Shown: piece after piece, positions 31,598 to 39,816 of the stretch | Numbering within the stretch: position 1 is the first letter of the stretch | How the letters are laid out: the number at the start of each line of letters is the position of its first letter | Origin: Elusimicrobiota bacterium | GTDB lineage: Bacteria; Elusimicrobiota; Elusimicrobia; F11 | Length of the DNA: 39,985 nt | Direction of reading: 5' to 3' | Assembly: GCA_022072025.1 (NCBI GenBank) | Contig: JAJVIP010000003.1 | Location: 64,001 to 103,985 of the forward strand | Translations under genes and position numbers: made by a program | The notes under the pieces: generated by a model | Told to the model about the DNA's origin: nothing | What the model saw: the letters and a program-made list of their open reading frames with translations, nothing else | Databases searched by the model: none

Positions 31598-32361
31598 TAA
31601 GTGGATTAATGGTTCTTAAAAATGGTCTAACTCTGGGATACCCATTTATTGAGGCTATTCTTTCTGTGATTGATTATGTAGACGAGATGGTAGTGGTAGA
31701 GTGTGAGTCCACCGATAAGACACTAGATGCTCTATGTGGACTACTAAATAAACACATGGATAAGCTCAAGATTAAGATCCATCCATGGGACTTTTCTGGT
31801 AAACAAGGTGAGAAAATTGGTGAGATCCAAACAATCTCTAAAAGATATTGCAATGGGGATACCATCCTCTGCGTTCAGGCTGACGAAATCTGGGATAGCG
31901 AGAGTATTAAGCTCGCAGTATCCTTACCAAAGTCTTATCCCTTAGTTGGGCTATTTAATTTCCCCTTTGATCATGTGGTCGGGAATTTCCAATTCCGCGG
32001 ACATAACTACGACTGGGCAGTGAGAATGTTTAAGAACGATCCCAGAGTAGAGTCTGAGGCGGATGGGTGGACTTGGTTTGGGCAGATGCCATACCTAAGT
32101 GTAGAATTGCCAGCCCCTATTTTCCATAGTGGATCTATCGGGTGGAGAAACAACTATACTAAGATTGTTAATCATGGAACTATATATAAAGATAATAAAC
32201 TATATCAATCTAACTCAAATGAGTACAAAAAAAGATTAGAAGAAAATAATCCAGAAGAGTTTTTATTAAAGAGAGAGTCTTCGTTTAATATCCCCGAGAT
32301 ACTAAAGCCGTTTTTGGGCGCTGAAAATTACTATGTACGAAAGGAACTCTATGAAAGCTAG
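31594..32361 (+). CDS. glycosyltransferase family 2-like
   Basis: The 255-residue protein begins MISGLMVLKNGLTLGYPFIEAIL, with VVVECESTDKT (the conserved D of the GT-A nucleotide loop) and CVQADEIWDSES (the DxD-type region QADE). It fits GT2 enzymes acting on glycan chains. There is no clear ribosome site and it starts 4 bp inside the previous stop, so translation is likely coupled. It overlaps the next gene by 11 bp. Confidence 0.75.
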   Translation: MISGLMVLKNGLTLGYPFIEAILSVIDYVDEMVVVECESTDKTLDALCGLLNKHMDKLKIKIHPWDFSGKQGEKIGEIQTISKRYCNGDTILCVQADEIWDSESIKLAVSLPKSYPLVGLFNFPFDHVVGNFQFRGHNYDWAVRMFKNDPRVESEADGWTWFGQMPYLSVELPAPIFHSGSIGWRNNYTKIVNHGTIYKDNKLYQSNSNEYKKRLEENNPEEFLLKRESSFNIPEILKPFLGAENYYVRKELYES

Positions 32362-33052
32362 TATTATTACCCTCTGCTGGAACCATCTAGAAGATGTCAC
32401 CATTCCCTTTATTCCAGAAATACTTAAGACTCAAGACATAGAATACGAACTTATCTTTGTGGATAACGGCTCCGAAGATGGGACATATGACTATCTTTCT
32501 AAGAAATTCTGGGGTACCCCCAATGTAACTGTTCTTAAACTTAATGAGAATCGGGGGTGGTCGGGGGGAAATAACTATGGATTTGAGTATGCTAAGGGTG
32601 ATTATGTTTGTTTCATTAATAATGATGTCATAATAGACGACCCATTATGGTTGAAGAAAATGGTTGATTATGCCGAAACTAAACCCAAAACAATTCTTGG
32701 TCCAGAGATTGTGTCCGACCAACCAGCGGCAATGTGGGAAGATAAAATCCTCCCGTACTTAAATGGCTGGTGTGTATTCTCCCCGAGAGAATTTATGGAG
32801 CAATATGGGTGTTTCCATAAGGCTTTTAACACTCCATATCTAGAGGATGTGGAATTCTGTGTACGACTAGAAAAGTATGGGTGGAACTGGGAGCTATTCC
32901 CCCTAGGCATAAGACATCTCGGAGCTCGCTCAACCTATGATCAGATAGACATGTGGGGTAATGCCAATGCTAGTCGACAAACATTTATCAAGCTCATGGA
33001 TAAGCTTGCGACTAATCCTTCGATTGAAGAGTATCTGAATTATAGGGTATAA
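32351..33052 (+). CDS. glycosyltransferase family 2
   Basis: The start at 32351 with AAAGGA upstream gives a clean GT2 N-terminus: ASIITLCWNHLEDVTIPFI, FVDNGSEDGTYDYL, RGWSGGNNYGFEYAKGDYVCFINNDVII and EDVEFCVRLEKYGW. The last motif provides the catalytic base. The protein has 233 residues, a minimal rhamnosyltransferase-like length, so a dTDP-sugar donor (cf. RmlA at 7756) is possible. It ends just before a leaderless-looking promoter. Confidence 0.86.
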   Translation: MKASIITLCWNHLEDVTIPFIPEILKTQDIEYELIFVDNGSEDGTYDYLSKKFWGTPNVTVLKLNENRGWSGGNNYGFEYAKGDYVCFINNDVIIDDPLWLKKMVDYAETKPKTILGPEIVSDQPAAMWEDKILPYLNGWCVFSPREFMEQYGCFHKAFNTPYLEDVEFCVRLEKYGWNWELFPLGIRHLGARSTYDQIDMWGNANASRQTFIKLMDKLATNPSIEEYLNYRV

Positions 33053-33053
33053 T
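33024..33053 (+). promoter_or_regulatory. promoter giving a leaderless start at 33060
   Basis: TTGAAG (33024-33029), an 18-bp spacer and TATAAT (33048-33053) end 6 nt before the ATG at 33060, so transcription would begin at the start codon. No ribosome site lies before it. Confidence 0.6.
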
Positions 33054-33059
33054 AAATTT

Positions 33060-33509
33060 ATGCACATTGGTTTTCGTATTATTACTAAAGACGGTCAGAT
33101 CATAGAAAGTCATGATAAGTCGTGGAATCTCATTAAAGACCACTCTCATGCCTTACCACCATTTAATAATAGCCCTTGGTCGTCCTATGCAATTACAACT
33201 GATGAGGGGACCTTCTTAGCGGTAAACTTTGAGACTGGAGAGTTCTCTTTAAACGGCGTCAGAATCCAGCCAGGAGAAGAGGGTGGGGGATCGCTAACTC
33301 ACAATGTCGAGGGACACCAATTTCAGGCTGACCCACCAAGAGAAATTTTAGCAGAGCTACCTTATTTCCCAATTTTTGGCCGTCGCATATTCAAGGGAGA
33401 TTGGGGAGAATCAGCTATATACTACTGTGGATGGAAGAGAAAATTCGGAGGTAGAACAGTAGAAAAGATAGTTTACCTTTACCCCAACGGGGCTATTGTA
33501 TTTGTTTAA
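33060..33509 (+). CDS. hypothetical protein, possibly leaderless
   Basis: The 149-residue protein is beta-rich, with one cysteine and several Gly turns (SLNGVRIQPGEEGGG, then YYCGWKRKFGGR), and ends in YLYPNGAIVFV. The lack of a Shine-Dalgarno site and the TATAAT 6 nt upstream suggest a leaderless transcript. It opens the block of virion-surface-type genes. I do not recognise the family. Confidence 0.6.
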   Translation: MHIGFRIITKDGQIIESHDKSWNLIKDHSHALPPFNNSPWSSYAITTDEGTFLAVNFETGEFSLNGVRIQPGEEGGGSLTHNVEGHQFQADPPREILAELPYFPIFGRRIFKGDWGESAIYYCGWKRKFGGRTVEKIVYLYPNGAIVFV

Positions 33510-33524
33510 GACCTATAGTATATT
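33496..33524 (+). promoter_or_regulatory. promoter with CTATAG-TATATT core
   Basis: TTGTAT (33496-33501), a 17-bp spacer and TATATT (33519-33524). Its spacer ends CTATAG directly before the -10, as in the promoters at 3614 and 36820. It would drive the gene at 33558. Confidence 0.55.
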
Positions 33525-33557
33525 TGTAGTGTAATCAGCTTCTTTTAGGAGGAATCT

Positions 33558-34082
33558 ATGGCGTTATATCTTTTTGCAAACGGAACAAGACCCTTTGGTG
33601 CCACTCCATTTGCCGCAGTAACAACTGGAACATCTACAAAAACAATGCTACAAATTAAGTCTAGTCAGACTGGTCAGGCTGGGGGAGCCAATGGAATGTC
33701 TAGTATTAAAGTGAGAGAGTGGGGAATCTCTTTTGATGGTTCTGCTGCCGCCACTCCAATTAAATGCGAACTAATAGAGATGGCCGCACCCTCAACAGTC
33801 ACCGCCGCAAACGCTCAAGACATTATTAAGTTTGACAACTACTATTCCCCAGATCCTGCCCTTACTCTCGGAACATCTGCTACTGGGTATTCTTCTTCTT
33901 CTGAAAATGCTGGAGAGGGTGGAAGAATTTTTGATGTCCAATTTGTTGCCCCAACTAATCAATATATTAAACAGTTCCCACTCGGACAAGAGCCACAAGT
34001 ATTTGCTCTACACTATCTTAAGATCCGCGTAACTGCGGGGACTGCGGTAAATGCCTATTGTTACATCCTCTTTGAAATGTAA
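33558..34082 (+). CDS. putative virion structural protein
   Basis: The 174-residue protein starts after AGGAGGA. It is rich in Gly, Ala, Ser and Thr with alternating strands (VREWGISFDGSAAATPIKCELIEM) and a beta-rich C-terminal end (ALHYLKIRVTAGTAVNAYCYILFEM), resembling jelly-roll or immunoglobulin-like virion proteins. Its position at the head of the fibre-type block suggests a baseplate or tail-surface protein. No specific family is recognised. Confidence 0.6.
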   Translation: MALYLFANGTRPFGATPFAAVTTGTSTKTMLQIKSSQTGQAGGANGMSSIKVREWGISFDGSAAATPIKCELIEMAAPSTVTAANAQDIIKFDNYYSPDPALTLGTSATGYSSSSENAGEGGRIFDVQFVAPTNQYIKQFPLGQEPQVFALHYLKIRVTAGTAVNAYCYILFEM

Positions 34083-34091
34083 GGAGGTCCA

Positions 34092-35444
34092 ATGGCTACA
34101 AACGCCATTCAGTTTAATGGCTCCACCCAATATGGTCGTGTTGATAACTTTTCAGGACTAGATGGTCTAACGGATCATACTGTGGAAATGTGGGTAAAAA
34201 ATAGTTCCAGCTCAGTCGCCTATTCTCCATATTTTGTTATTGATGATGGGGTAAACAGATTTTCTAAAGTTACAACTGAAAATGGGACGGGAAATGAAGG
34301 ATTTAACTTTTCAGTCAACTTTTCGGGCAGTGATGCTGATGGTTATGAATCAAGTAGTAGGTTTGTAGTGGATACATGGAAATATTTAGCACTGGTTTAT
34401 GACCACACACTCTTAAAAACTAGTGTGTTTGTCGGCGGCGTTGAAAATAGTTTTTATGATTTACAGTCAACTGCTACTGGAACAATACAAGACTCAACAG
34501 GATTTAATCTTAATATAGCCAGGGATGGTAGGGTGGCAGAATATCTTAACGGATATATTGGGGGATTTGTCCGCGTATGGAATCGAAAATTAACTGGCGG
34601 GGAGATTTACTACAATTATGATAAGATTCTAACTCCCGCCAATGAAAGTGGTTTGATCATAAATTGTAATTTTACTGAGGGGTCAGGGACTACGGTTGAT
34701 AATGATGCAACTCCAGGGGAAGATATTGATTTATATAATAACCCAACCTGGGTCACTGGACCAACATTAAATACAAAAACATATCCCTATACATCATTGT
34801 ATCGCCAAATAACAGAATCAACTGATGATGCAGAACAATATAAAGATACAAATAATGTGTCTTTGACATCTAGTGATTATGAAATCCCAGCTGATGGGGG
34901 AACATCACAATATATTGGATTACGCTTTCAGAATATTACAATCCCGAAGGGGGCGACAATACAAAGTGCATATCTCAGGTTTGCTGGCGACTCAGATCTT
35001 TCTGGAACGGAAGTAACCCCTATAATTTATGGAGAAGATGCAGATAGTTCATCTACATTCACGACCACAAATAGCGATATTTCTAATAGAACGCTCACAA
35101 CCGCCTCTACTAACTGGCCCATCTCCAGCTCCACCCACATGGCGATAACATCAACGCCCGATATTAAAACAATTGTACAAGAAGTTATTGATCGTGCGGG
35201 GTGGAGTAGTGGTAATAATATATCCTTCATTGTTGATTGTTTATCAGATACAACTCTGGTTGCAAGGTTTATTTCATATAATGGTCAACCATATTCCTCC
35301 GCAATGTTACATGTGGAATATTCCCTAAGTTTTCCAAGCTCCACAAGTAAATCTAATATAAAAACCACCTACTATTGTGGATATAACTATGATTGGAAAA
35401 TAGCTGGGACTGAGGGGGCTCAAAATAGAGGCTATCAATCATAG
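34092..35444 (+). CDS. LamG-like fibre protein with carbohydrate-binding-type domain
   Basis: The 450-residue protein has an N-terminal concanavalin/LamG-like beta-sandwich (residues about 1-230): AIQFNGSTQYGRVDNF, TVEMWVKN, WKYLALVYDH and YLNGYIGGFVRVWNRKLTGGEI. The second domain (about 240-420) has ITIPKGATIQSAYLRF, PIIYGEDADSS and IKTIVQEVIDRAGWSSGNNI, a domain frequent in bacterial surface proteins. The C-terminus has SKSNIKTTYYCGY, which matches the start of the repeat protein at 36937. It is probably a receptor- or sugar-binding fibre part. AAGGAGG precedes the start. Confidence 0.75.
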   Translation: MATNAIQFNGSTQYGRVDNFSGLDGLTDHTVEMWVKNSSSSVAYSPYFVIDDGVNRFSKVTTENGTGNEGFNFSVNFSGSDADGYESSSRFVVDTWKYLALVYDHTLLKTSVFVGGVENSFYDLQSTATGTIQDSTGFNLNIARDGRVAEYLNGYIGGFVRVWNRKLTGGEIYYNYDKILTPANESGLIINCNFTEGSGTTVDNDATPGEDIDLYNNPTWVTGPTLNTKTYPYTSLYRQITESTDDAEQYKDTNNVSLTSSDYEIPADGGTSQYIGLRFQNITIPKGATIQSAYLRFAGDSDLSGTEVTPIIYGEDADSSSTFTTTNSDISNRTLTTASTNWPISSSTHMAITSTPDIKTIVQEVIDRAGWSSGNNISFIVDCLSDTTLVARFISYNGQPYSSAMLHVEYSLSFPSSTSKSNIKTTYYCGYNYDWKIAGTEGAQNRGYQS

Positions 35445-35455
35445 TCGGCTTTTTT
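35430..35455 (+). terminator. weak Rho-independent terminator
   Basis: The stem GGCTAT/ATAGTC (35430-35446, one G-T pair) with loop CAATC precedes GGCTTTTTT. The hairpin overlaps the stop codon of the LamG-like gene. The gap between stem and T-run lowers confidence. Confidence 0.4.
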
Positions 35456-35461
35456 ATTATG

Positions 35462-35470
35462 TGCTACAAT
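35462..35470 (+). promoter_or_regulatory. extended -10 promoter giving a leaderless start at 35478
   Basis: TGCTACAAT (TGN plus TACAAT) ends 7 nt before the ATG at 35478, so transcription would begin at or next to the start codon. No ribosome site precedes the ATG. Confidence 0.5.
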
Positions 35471-35477
35471 AATAACT

Positions 35478-36338
35478 ATGTTATATACACCAAATGAAGC
35501 GACCCACTTCTGGACATTAGATAATTTTGGAGCTAATCCTAGTGCCACGCCTGGGACATCTGTTACTCCTGGAATTTCTAATGCCGAAGGATCGTGGACT
35601 GAAATAATATCTGATACTAACTTAACACAAGATACATATGGATTTTTCTTATGGATACATTCCAACGCCGTAGCAACGCCAACTACGGGTAAAAACTTTT
35701 TACTTGATATAGGTACTGATCCTGCGGGGGGCACATCATACTCTGCTATCATCTCAAACATTGTATGTGGATCGGCTGGTCCAATAACCGCAGCGGGTGG
35801 ACATCAATTCTTCTTTCCAATATTTATCAAGGCAGGAACAGCTATAGCAGCAAGAATACAGGGATCTCACGGCACTGCTACCGCTTCGAGAGTTGGGATT
35901 AAATTATATGGTCAAGCAAGTAGACCAGAAATGTTCCCCACTGGTTCTTTTTCAGAAACTATTGGCACAATTACAAATTCTAATGGCGTGTCATTCACCC
36001 CAGGAAACGCAGCAAATGGGTCGTGGACATCTTTGGGCACAACAACTAATCCTCTTTGGTGGTGGAATATCGCCTATCAGGTAGATAATGGCACCATCAC
36101 AGCTGAGTACACCTATATTGAATTAGCTTATGGGGATGGATCTAATAAACACATTATTATGGAGCGTATGCACCAAGGGACAACTTCTGAGCAAACTGGT
36201 TCTATATTAAATGGTAACACCAACTTTTTTGAATGTTATGCACCAGTTCCAGCTGGTTCAACAATGTATATAAGGGGGAGATGTCTTAATGCTCCCGACA
36301 CTGGATATAACGCCGTAGCAATCGGCATAGGAGGTTAA
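35478..36338 (+). CDS. hypothetical virion-surface protein with duplicated domain
   Basis: The 286-residue protein seems to be two related jelly-roll-like halves. Residues about 20-145 contain TPGISNAEGSWTEIISDTNL, then PIFIKAGTAIAARIQG and RVGIKLYGQ. Residues about 165-286 contain FTPGNAANGSWTSLGTTTN, then APVPAGSTMYIRGRC and NAVAIGIGG. The matching elements are the turn before GSW and the AGxxxxxRxxG segment. It has no ribosome site and probably has a leaderless transcript. Such proteins are typical of fibre or tail-surface structures. Confidence 0.65.
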   Translation: MLYTPNEATHFWTLDNFGANPSATPGTSVTPGISNAEGSWTEIISDTNLTQDTYGFFLWIHSNAVATPTTGKNFLLDIGTDPAGGTSYSAIISNIVCGSAGPITAAGGHQFFFPIFIKAGTAIAARIQGSHGTATASRVGIKLYGQASRPEMFPTGSFSETIGTITNSNGVSFTPGNAANGSWTSLGTTTNPLWWWNIAYQVDNGTITAEYTYIELAYGDGSNKHIIMERMHQGTTSEQTGSILNGNTNFFECYAPVPAGSTMYIRGRCLNAPDTGYNAVAIGIGG

Positions 36339-36340
36339 AT

Positions 36341-36703
36341 ATGGCAATAGCAGAATTAAGAACTGGCACCAAGGCAGTTGACACTACAGAATGGTCACTC
36401 GCAGACGCATCTACTAATGGTGAAGCATATTCAACCGCCACCCCACTGACTGACGATGGGGTTTTTCAGATTTTCTTGGATGTATCAGATATGATCGCAG
36501 GCGACCAACTACAAATTAGAATATATGAGAAGGTTCGCAGTGGTGACACCCAAAGAATAATTTATCAGTCTATCCTTACGGGGGCTCAATCTGAGCCAAT
36601 CTGGGTATCGCCATCATTAATTTTATTGCATGGGTGGGACATTACATGTGACGCCCTAGCTGGGACAATAACTGTGAACTGGTCTATTAGACAGGTTGCA
36701 TAA
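36341..36703 (+). CDS. hypothetical virion-type protein
   Basis: The 120-residue beta-rich protein starts after GGAGG, 2 bp behind the duplicated-domain gene. It contains FQIFLDVSDMIAGDQLQIRIYEKV and ITVNWSIRQVA, a beta-sandwich-like pattern found in phage fibre and baseplate subunits. A structural role is inferred from position. Confidence 0.6.
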   Translation: MAIAELRTGTKAVDTTEWSLADASTNGEAYSTATPLTDDGVFQIFLDVSDMIAGDQLQIRIYEKVRSGDTQRIIYQSILTGAQSEPIWVSPSLILLHGWDITCDALAGTITVNWSIRQVA

Positions 36704-36712
36704 GAAATATTT

Positions 36713-36826
36713 ATGTCGTGGACATATCAACCATTATTATTAAGTGCCGCTGAGTTATCACAAATTATTACCTTTGTGAAGTCTATTCTTGTCTATCAAG
36801 CTATTAATCGTAGCCATTATTGGTAA
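36713..36826 (+). CDS. possible small peptide
   Basis: A 37-residue frame with a hydrophobic mid-section (LSQIITFVKSILVYQAI) starting 9 bp after the previous stop. It has no good ribosome site. Its stop codon overlaps the end of the -35 region of the promoter at 36820. It may be a short membrane-active peptide or not translated. Confidence 0.35.
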   Translation: MSWTYQPLLLSAAELSQIITFVKSILVYQAINRSHYW

Positions 36827-36848
36827 TTTTCATATCCTATAGTATAAT
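36820..36848 (+). promoter_or_regulatory. promoter with CTATAGTATAAT core
   Basis: TTGGTA (36820-36825), a 17-bp spacer ending CTATAG, and TATAAT (36843-36848). The predicted start near 36855 is just before the first hairpin of the leader. Confidence 0.65.
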
Positions 36849-36854
36849 GTGTTT

Positions 36855-36930
36855 AGGCTTATCCATAAGCTAGGGGAATACAAGCCCTGTTAGTAGTAAA
36901 TGGACAGGCAGCTTTTAAGCTGTCTTTTTT
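36855..36930 (+). ncRNA. short structured leader RNA
   Basis: GCTTA/TAAGC with loop TCCA (36857-36870), then AGGG/CCCT (36872-36888), and a terminator stem (36903-36924) make a compact RNA of about 76 nt. The coding gene at 36937 starts 6 bp after it. The plan matches the RNAs at 2538 and 26075. Confidence 0.5.
36903..36930 (+). terminator. Rho-independent terminator
   Basis: GACAG...CTGTC with an inner CAGCTT/AAGCTG palindrome is followed by six T residues (36925-36930). Full expression of the giant repeat protein probably requires read-through or its own start beyond it. Confidence 0.72.
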
Positions 36931-36936
36931 GGATTT

Positions 36937-39807
36937 ATGGCACGATTAGGTAGATCACAACCATTCCCACCACAATATGGCTATCCTCCTGGGATACTTT
37001 ATCAACCCATAGCTTATAGTAAGGCTAACTCAGTTAAAGCAAACATAGTTCAAACCTATTATTCTGGTTATTTACCAAGTGGTGGAGTGATAGATAGTTA
37101 TGATGTTGCTGGGTCAGAGCCAGCTGCATTTGGCGCGGGGGGAGATGGCACGGCCATAGGACAAACATTCACTGGTAATGGTTCAACCCTAGATACTGCG
37201 AAGTTTTATCTTAAGGGCGCACTTTTTACATCTGGTAATGTATATGCAAAAATTTATTCTATTACTGGAACCTATGGAGTAGATGCCGTTCCAGATACCC
37301 TATTGGCAACATCTGATGGGGTTGACGTAGAGACAATCCCCACAGAGAGTATAAGCTTAACCACCTTTACCTTCACTGGAGCGAATAAAATAACCCTAGA
37401 AAATGGGACTCATTATGCCGTGGTCTGCGAATATGCTGGATCAGGAACAATAGATATATATGTTGACACCCTAACCGTTTCTCATGATGGTAACTGGTGC
37501 GTATATTTTATGGGAGCGTGGGTTGGAATGGATGCCGCCGATACTCTGTTTTATGTCTATGGTGATGCCTCAATACCTGGATCATCAGTTAAGGCCAATA
37601 TTTATCTACTCCAAGCACAAGACAACTCGGTCAAAGCTAATATATTAGCTGGAGTTACCAAAGATAACAGCTCAAAAAGCAATATTGTATCTGAAGGGCA
37701 ATCTCCCAACTCGGTTAAGTCAAATATCATCTCCACATATTCTCAATCAAACCAAGCTAGGGCTGATATTCTTTCAGTTGTATCAGACAACAACTCAGTT
37801 AAAGCTAATATCTTAGTAACTGATAATATTATAGGCAACCAAGCTAAGGGGAATATCCTCTCCACATATAACCAAGACAGCTATTCTAAGTCTAATATTG
37901 TTGTTACATATTCAGCAGATAACTCGGTTAAGAACAATATTGTTTCTACTCTCTCCAACAACAACTCTGTAAAAGCAGACATTGTAGCGGCCGCAGTCTC
38001 GGTTACAAAAGATAACTCAGTACTTTCAAACATTGCTGGTCCCCCTGGGCAATATGTAAAAGCTAATCTTTACTGGTTGGGGCTCGCCGACAACTCAGTT
38101 AAGTCCAATATTCTTGCAGTAGTGACCAAGGATCAGTCGTCTAAAGCAAACATAGTTTCTGTTGGTCAACAACCAAATGATGTCAAGGCCAATATTCTGG
38201 CTGGTGTAAGCACGGGCAACCAGACTAAATCCAACATTGTAGAGACTATCTCCCAATCCAACCAATCCAAGGCGAATATTGTGGCGGAAGTTTCTGATAG
38301 TAACCAAGCTAAAGCTAATATTGTTAGTACTTATATTCAAGACAATAGCACTAAAGCCAACATCCTAGCTGGATATACATCTAACAACTCAGTCAAAGCA
38401 AATATTCTGGCTATCTCCTCCCAAGAAAACCAAACTAAATCTAATCTCCTAGCTACCATTTCGAAGGATCAATCATCTAAGGCCAATATTCTATCGTTGG
38501 GACAGAACGCCAACGATGTCAAGGCTAATATTTTAGCCGTAGTAACTTATGACTCTCAAGCTAAATCCAACATCTTGGCTCAGTACTCCGTCGATAACTC
38601 TACAAAATCTAATATTCTAGCTAGTGTCGCACTTGATAATAATACCAAGGCTAATATTGTAAAACTTGAGTCCTCCGCCAACCAGACTAAAGCTAATATT
38701 ATAGAAACCGTCTCTCAAGACAATGATGTTAAGGCAAATATTGCCGTAGCGGTTGCCTCCAATAAAGACAACGATGTTAAAGCTAATATCCTTCAACAGT
38801 ACTCCGCCGATAACTCGGTCAAGGCATCTATTGTAATTACTCCTACCAACGATAACTCGGTACTGGGGAATCTCCTCGCCAGCGTTGCCAAAGACAGTTC
38901 GGTTAAGGCCAATATCTTGGCACTAGGCCAGCAACCAAATGAGACTAAAGCTAATATCCTCCAGACATACACCAGCGAGAACAGTTCTAAATCTAATATT
39001 CTCTCTATAGAGACTAAGGAAAACAGTGTTAAGGCCAATATCTTTGCTGTAGGGCAATCTGATAACCAGGTTAAGGCCAATATCCTCGCCGTGCCATCAA
39101 ATGACAACAACACCAAGGCTAATATTTTGGCGACCAACTCCAACGACAACTCAGTAAAAGCAAGTATTGTAGTTACATACTCTGTAGAAAATCATGTCAA
39201 GTCTAACCTTCTCACCCCTCTCTCTAAGGAAAACAGTGTTAAGGCAAGCATTGTTACTACGGGGCAGTTTACTAATGATGTTAAGGCAAACATACTCTCG
39301 GGGGTATCGTTCGATAACCAGACTAAAGCCAATATTCTTGACATAATTAGTGAGGACAATCGTGTCAAAGCCAATATTCTAGCCTCAGTTTCAGAAACAA
39401 ACAATATTAGGGCTAACCTGCTTACAACCCCAACCAAGGATCAGTCAGTTAAAGCCAACATTCTCGCCGTGGGGCAATTTACCAACGATTCTAAAGCTAA
39501 CATTCTAGCTTCCGTGTCTCAGGATAATAGTGTCACCGCCAACCTTACCCTCATGCCATCACATGAGAATATGGTTAAAGCAAACATTGTCGCTACATCA
39601 TCTATAAATAACTCCGTCAAGGCTAACATCAGCACAGTTATAGATAATAGCGTTAAGTCAAGCATCTACATCCCAATTGTTTACCGTCCAAAGCCAATGG
39701 TGTATACTGACGGTAATCTACCCTATAGTAGTAAAAAGAATGTATATGGTGATCCATGCAGAAACCCATATAGTCAAAAGCGGGGACCATACTCCCCAAG
39801 AATCTAA
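36937..39807 (+). CDS. giant 14-residue-repeat fibre-type protein
   Basis: The 956-residue protein has an N-terminal Pro/Gln-rich start, a first KANI-type unit (NSVKANIVQTYYSGY), a beta-sandwich-like domain (about residues 55-220, including AIGQTFTGNG and ITLENGTHYAVVCEYAGSGTI), then nearly fifty repeats of about 14 residues to residue 915, and a basic Tyr/Pro-rich tail. The consensus is D-N-S-V-K-A-N-I-L-A-x-V-S-x. The regular polar/hydrophobic pattern suggests a long beta-rich or beta-helical shaft. It probably forms a fibre or adhesin. The ribosome site is weak (GGA), and a terminator lies just upstream. Confidence 0.8.
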   Translation: MARLGRSQPFPPQYGYPPGILYQPIAYSKANSVKANIVQTYYSGYLPSGGVIDSYDVAGSEPAAFGAGGDGTAIGQTFTGNGSTLDTAKFYLKGALFTSGNVYAKIYSITGTYGVDAVPDTLLATSDGVDVETIPTESISLTTFTFTGANKITLENGTHYAVVCEYAGSGTIDIYVDTLTVSHDGNWCVYFMGAWVGMDAADTLFYVYGDASIPGSSVKANIYLLQAQDNSVKANILAGVTKDNSSKSNIVSEGQSPNSVKSNIISTYSQSNQARADILSVVSDNNSVKANILVTDNIIGNQAKGNILSTYNQDSYSKSNIVVTYSADNSVKNNIVSTLSNNNSVKADIVAAAVSVTKDNSVLSNIAGPPGQYVKANLYWLGLADNSVKSNILAVVTKDQSSKANIVSVGQQPNDVKANILAGVSTGNQTKSNIVETISQSNQSKANIVAEVSDSNQAKANIVSTYIQDNSTKANILAGYTSNNSVKANILAISSQENQTKSNLLATISKDQSSKANILSLGQNANDVKANILAVVTYDSQAKSNILAQYSVDNSTKSNILASVALDNNTKANIVKLESSANQTKANIIETVSQDNDVKANIAVAVASNKDNDVKANILQQYSADNSVKASIVITPTNDNSVLGNLLASVAKDSSVKANILALGQQPNETKANILQTYTSENSSKSNILSIETKENSVKANIFAVGQSDNQVKANILAVPSNDNNTKANILATNSNDNSVKASIVVTYSVENHVKSNLLTPLSKENSVKASIVTTGQFTNDVKANILSGVSFDNQTKANILDIISEDNRVKANILASVSETNNIRANLLTTPTKDQSVKANILAVGQFTNDSKANILASVSQDNSVTANLTLMPSHENMVKANIVATSSINNSVKANISTVIDNSVKSSIYIPIVYRPKPMVYTDGNLPYSSKKNVYGDPCRNPYSQKRGPYSPRI
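37621..39681 (+). repeat. array of nearly fifty 42-bp coding repeats
   Basis: The array encodes the 14-residue repeats of the protein at 36937. Units of 13-17 codons vary at the third codon base and at several residues, so the array is old or kept by protein-level selection; a recent expansion is unlikely. The strongest conserved core is K-A/S-N-I-L/V. Confidence 0.85.
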
Positions 39808-39816
39808 GGAGGTTCT

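Noticed and set aside
38793-39437. Long open frames on the minus strand across the repeat array
   Set aside because: They arise from the regular codon pattern of the plus-strand repeats, have no ribosome sites and encode only mirror-image repeats.
37621-39681. CRISPR-like regular repeats
   Set aside because: The repeats lie in one long reading frame, vary at codon third positions and have no unique spacers or conserved 20-40 bp direct repeats, so this is a protein repeat.
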